Shown here piece after piece: positions 58,736 through 59,839 of a stretch of DNA of 59,839 bases; the stretch's first letter is position 1, and every line of letters starts with the position of its first letter. The DNA is taken from assembly GCF_021277265.1 (NCBI RefSeq), contig NZ_JAJSOH010000039.1:1-59839 (forward strand). The letters run 5' to 3'. Origin of the DNA: Kineosporia rhizophila (GTDB lineage Bacteria; Actinomycetota; Actinomycetes; Actinomycetales; Kineosporiaceae). Under the pieces are notes generated by a model. The model had not been told where the DNA came from and ran no database searches. It was given only the letters and a program-made list of their open reading frames with translations. A program made the translations under genes and the position numbers.

Positions 58736-59533
58736 ATGACCGTCAACCCGAACCACCACCCTGCTCCGATCACCATCCAGGCCCGCCGGCTGGAGGGGAA
58801 GGTCGTCCTGATCACCGGCGCCTCGGCGGGTATGGGGGCTGCCGCTGTCCGTCGCTTCGCCGCCGAGGGGGCACATGTCGTCGCCGGGGCCCGGCGTACC
58901 GACCGGCTGCAGGCCCTGGCGCAGGAAATTTCCACCGATGACAGTCAGGTGATCGCTGTGCCGCTCGACGTCTCGGACGAGGCCTCCGTACAGGCGGCAG
59001 TCGCGGTGGCGGTCGATCGCTTCGGCAGGCTCGACGGAGCGCTGAACGCGGCCGGGGTCACCAGCGACGGCACCCCGGTGCACGAGAAGCCGACCGCCGT
59101 GTACGACCGGATCATGGACATCAACGCCCGCGGTGTCTTCTTGTCCATGAAGTACGAGATCCAGGCCATGCTGGCCGCCGGCGGCGGGTCGATCGTGAAC
59201 GTGTCCTCGATCGGCGGCCTGGTCGGGGTGGCCGGGATCTCGGAGTACGTGGCGTCGAAGTGGGCGGTCCACGGTCTCACCAAGAGCGCCGCGCTCGAAT
59301 TGGCTCCGCTCGGCGTCCGGGTGAACGCATTGGCCCCGGGCTCGACCCGGACCGAGATGTGGGACCAGCTCCCGCACGAGTTCCAGATGCACCTGGCCGG
59401 CCTGGCGCCGATGAACCAGATCGCCCTGCCCGACGACATGGCCCGGGCGGCGCTGTTCCTGCTGTCGGACGAGAGCCGCTGGACCACCGGTGCGGTGTTG
59501 CCGGCCGAGGGCGGTCACCACGTAGGGCGGTGA
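58736..59533 (+). CDS. Short-chain dehydrogenase/reductase
   Basis: 265 residues of the classical SDR family. Cofactor motif TGASAGMG is at 27-34, NAAG in LNAAGV, the catalytic Ser in VNVSSIGG and YVASK as the YxxxK pair. The C-terminal PGSTRTEM and GGHH are typical. An N-terminal stretch of about 16 residues precedes the domain. It reduces or oxidises an alcohol/ketone with NAD(P); the substrate is unknown. The divergent MmyB regulator 147 bp away probably controls it. Confidence 0.92.
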   Translation: MTVNPNHHPAPITIQARRLEGKVVLITGASAGMGAAAVRRFAAEGAHVVAGARRTDRLQALAQEISTDDSQVIAVPLDVSDEASVQAAVAVAVDRFGRLDGALNAAGVTSDGTPVHEKPTAVYDRIMDINARGVFLSMKYEIQAMLAAGGGSIVNVSSIGGLVGVAGISEYVASKWAVHGLTKSAALELAPLGVRVNALAPGSTRTEMWDQLPHEFQMHLAGLAPMNQIALPDDMARAALFLLSDESRWTTGAVLPAEGGHHVGR

Positions 59534-59546
59534 GCTGCGTCGGTCC

Positions 59547-59570
59547 GGCCCCGTCGGAGCGGACGGGGCC
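59547..59570 (+). terminator. SDR gene terminator
   Basis: GGCCCCGTC (59547-59555) and GACGGGGCC (59562-59570) pair across a 6-nt loop, 14 nt after the stop. Confidence 0.75.
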
Positions 59571-59839
59571 CGGAGAGACGCCGATACCGAACTGTGACCG
59601 CGGTCGCAGAAGGGGCCGGTTTTCGTGGCGCCTGGACGCTGGTAATGTTCCCCAAGGCCCTTCACCGCTCCCCTTGAGTGGGCGGTGAGGCTGCGAGGAG
59701 CAACGGACGTGTGAACGGCCGGTCCCGCAGTTGGTGGCCTTCATCCGCAGCAATGTCGAGGTAAATCTCGCGTGTTCCCCTCGGGGAGTGCCAGGGGTGT
59801 GCTTTGTCTATTGCCGTTGATGAATGTTTTACCGCTGGC
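59571..59839 (+). promoter_or_regulatory. Promoter and long leader of an off-window gene
   Basis: After the SDR terminator there is CTGGTAATGTT at 59638-59648 with TAATGT as extended -10 and TTTTCG as a possible poor -35 17 nt upstream. The following 190 nt hold several potential hairpins (for example CACCGCTC with GGGCGGTG at 59663-59690) and no clear coding frame. It reads like a structured 5' leader or a small RNA whose gene or end lies beyond the window. No known riboswitch class could be matched with confidence. Confidence 0.3.

Noticed and set aside
59571..59625. Glycine-riboswitch-like GGAGAG and AAGGGGCC pieces after the SDR gene
   Set aside because: Elements are out of order and incomplete compared with the glycine riboswitch consensus.

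Overview
The window is high-GC actinobacterial chromosome. Its core gene order (polA, rpsA, coaE, uvrB, uvrA, metH, pepN, uvrC, rapZ, yvcK, whiA, gap, pgk, tpiA, secG, rbpA) is the one found in Streptomyces and its relatives, and RbpA and WhiA are hallmarks of the phylum. Many genes start with GTG and several appear to be leaderless. A Kineosporia-type actinomycete is a reasonable guess, but the genus cannot be fixed from the sequence alone.

Region by region. 1-366 is a C-rich low-complexity tract with no gene. 417-9399 carries a hotdog thioesterase, polA, a methyltransferase, rpsA, coaE and uvrB. 9400-23161 is accessory: an orphan barstar-like protein, a betaine-homocysteine methyltransferase-like plus sarcosine-oxidase-like pair, a DUF4012 envelope cluster, a SigE-family sigma factor between two proteins that share one extracytoplasmic domain, a cysteine hydrolase, an aldo/keto reductase with a TetR regulator, methyltransferases, membrane proteins and an MBL-fold hydrolase. 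23428-39672 holds uvrA, small exported and membrane proteins, metH behind a probable S-adenosylhomocysteine (SAH) riboswitch, a kinase-fold phosphotransferase, pepN and uvrC. 39731-47062 is the rapZ-yvcK-whiA set, the gap-pgk-tpiA glycolytic operon, secG and rbpA. From 47184 the content is accessory again: a luciferase-like oxidoreductase, a 1.4-kb repeat-rich stretch with a decayed methyltransferase, an LtrA-family membrane protein, an exported propeller-like protein, two tandem TPR-GGDEF proteins, a DUF899 protein and a divergent MmyB-type regulator/SDR pair.

The strongest system-level signal is a shared promoter. uvrB, uvrA, uvrC and the luciferase-like gene each follow CTGTCGGTG, exactly 8 nt, then a -10 hexamer, with the start codon 7-8 nt after the hexamer. 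polA follows a near match with identical spacing. This is the RecA-independent DNA-damage promoter (RecA-NDp, activated by PafBC in mycobacteria). It would unite the excision-repair nuclease, the gap-filling polymerase and one unexplained oxidoreductase in a leaderless regulon. The second notable module is the sigma factor with its two paralogous sensor-like partners. Most gene ends carry long perfect hairpins that serve as bidirectional terminators, and some of these share sequence with each other.
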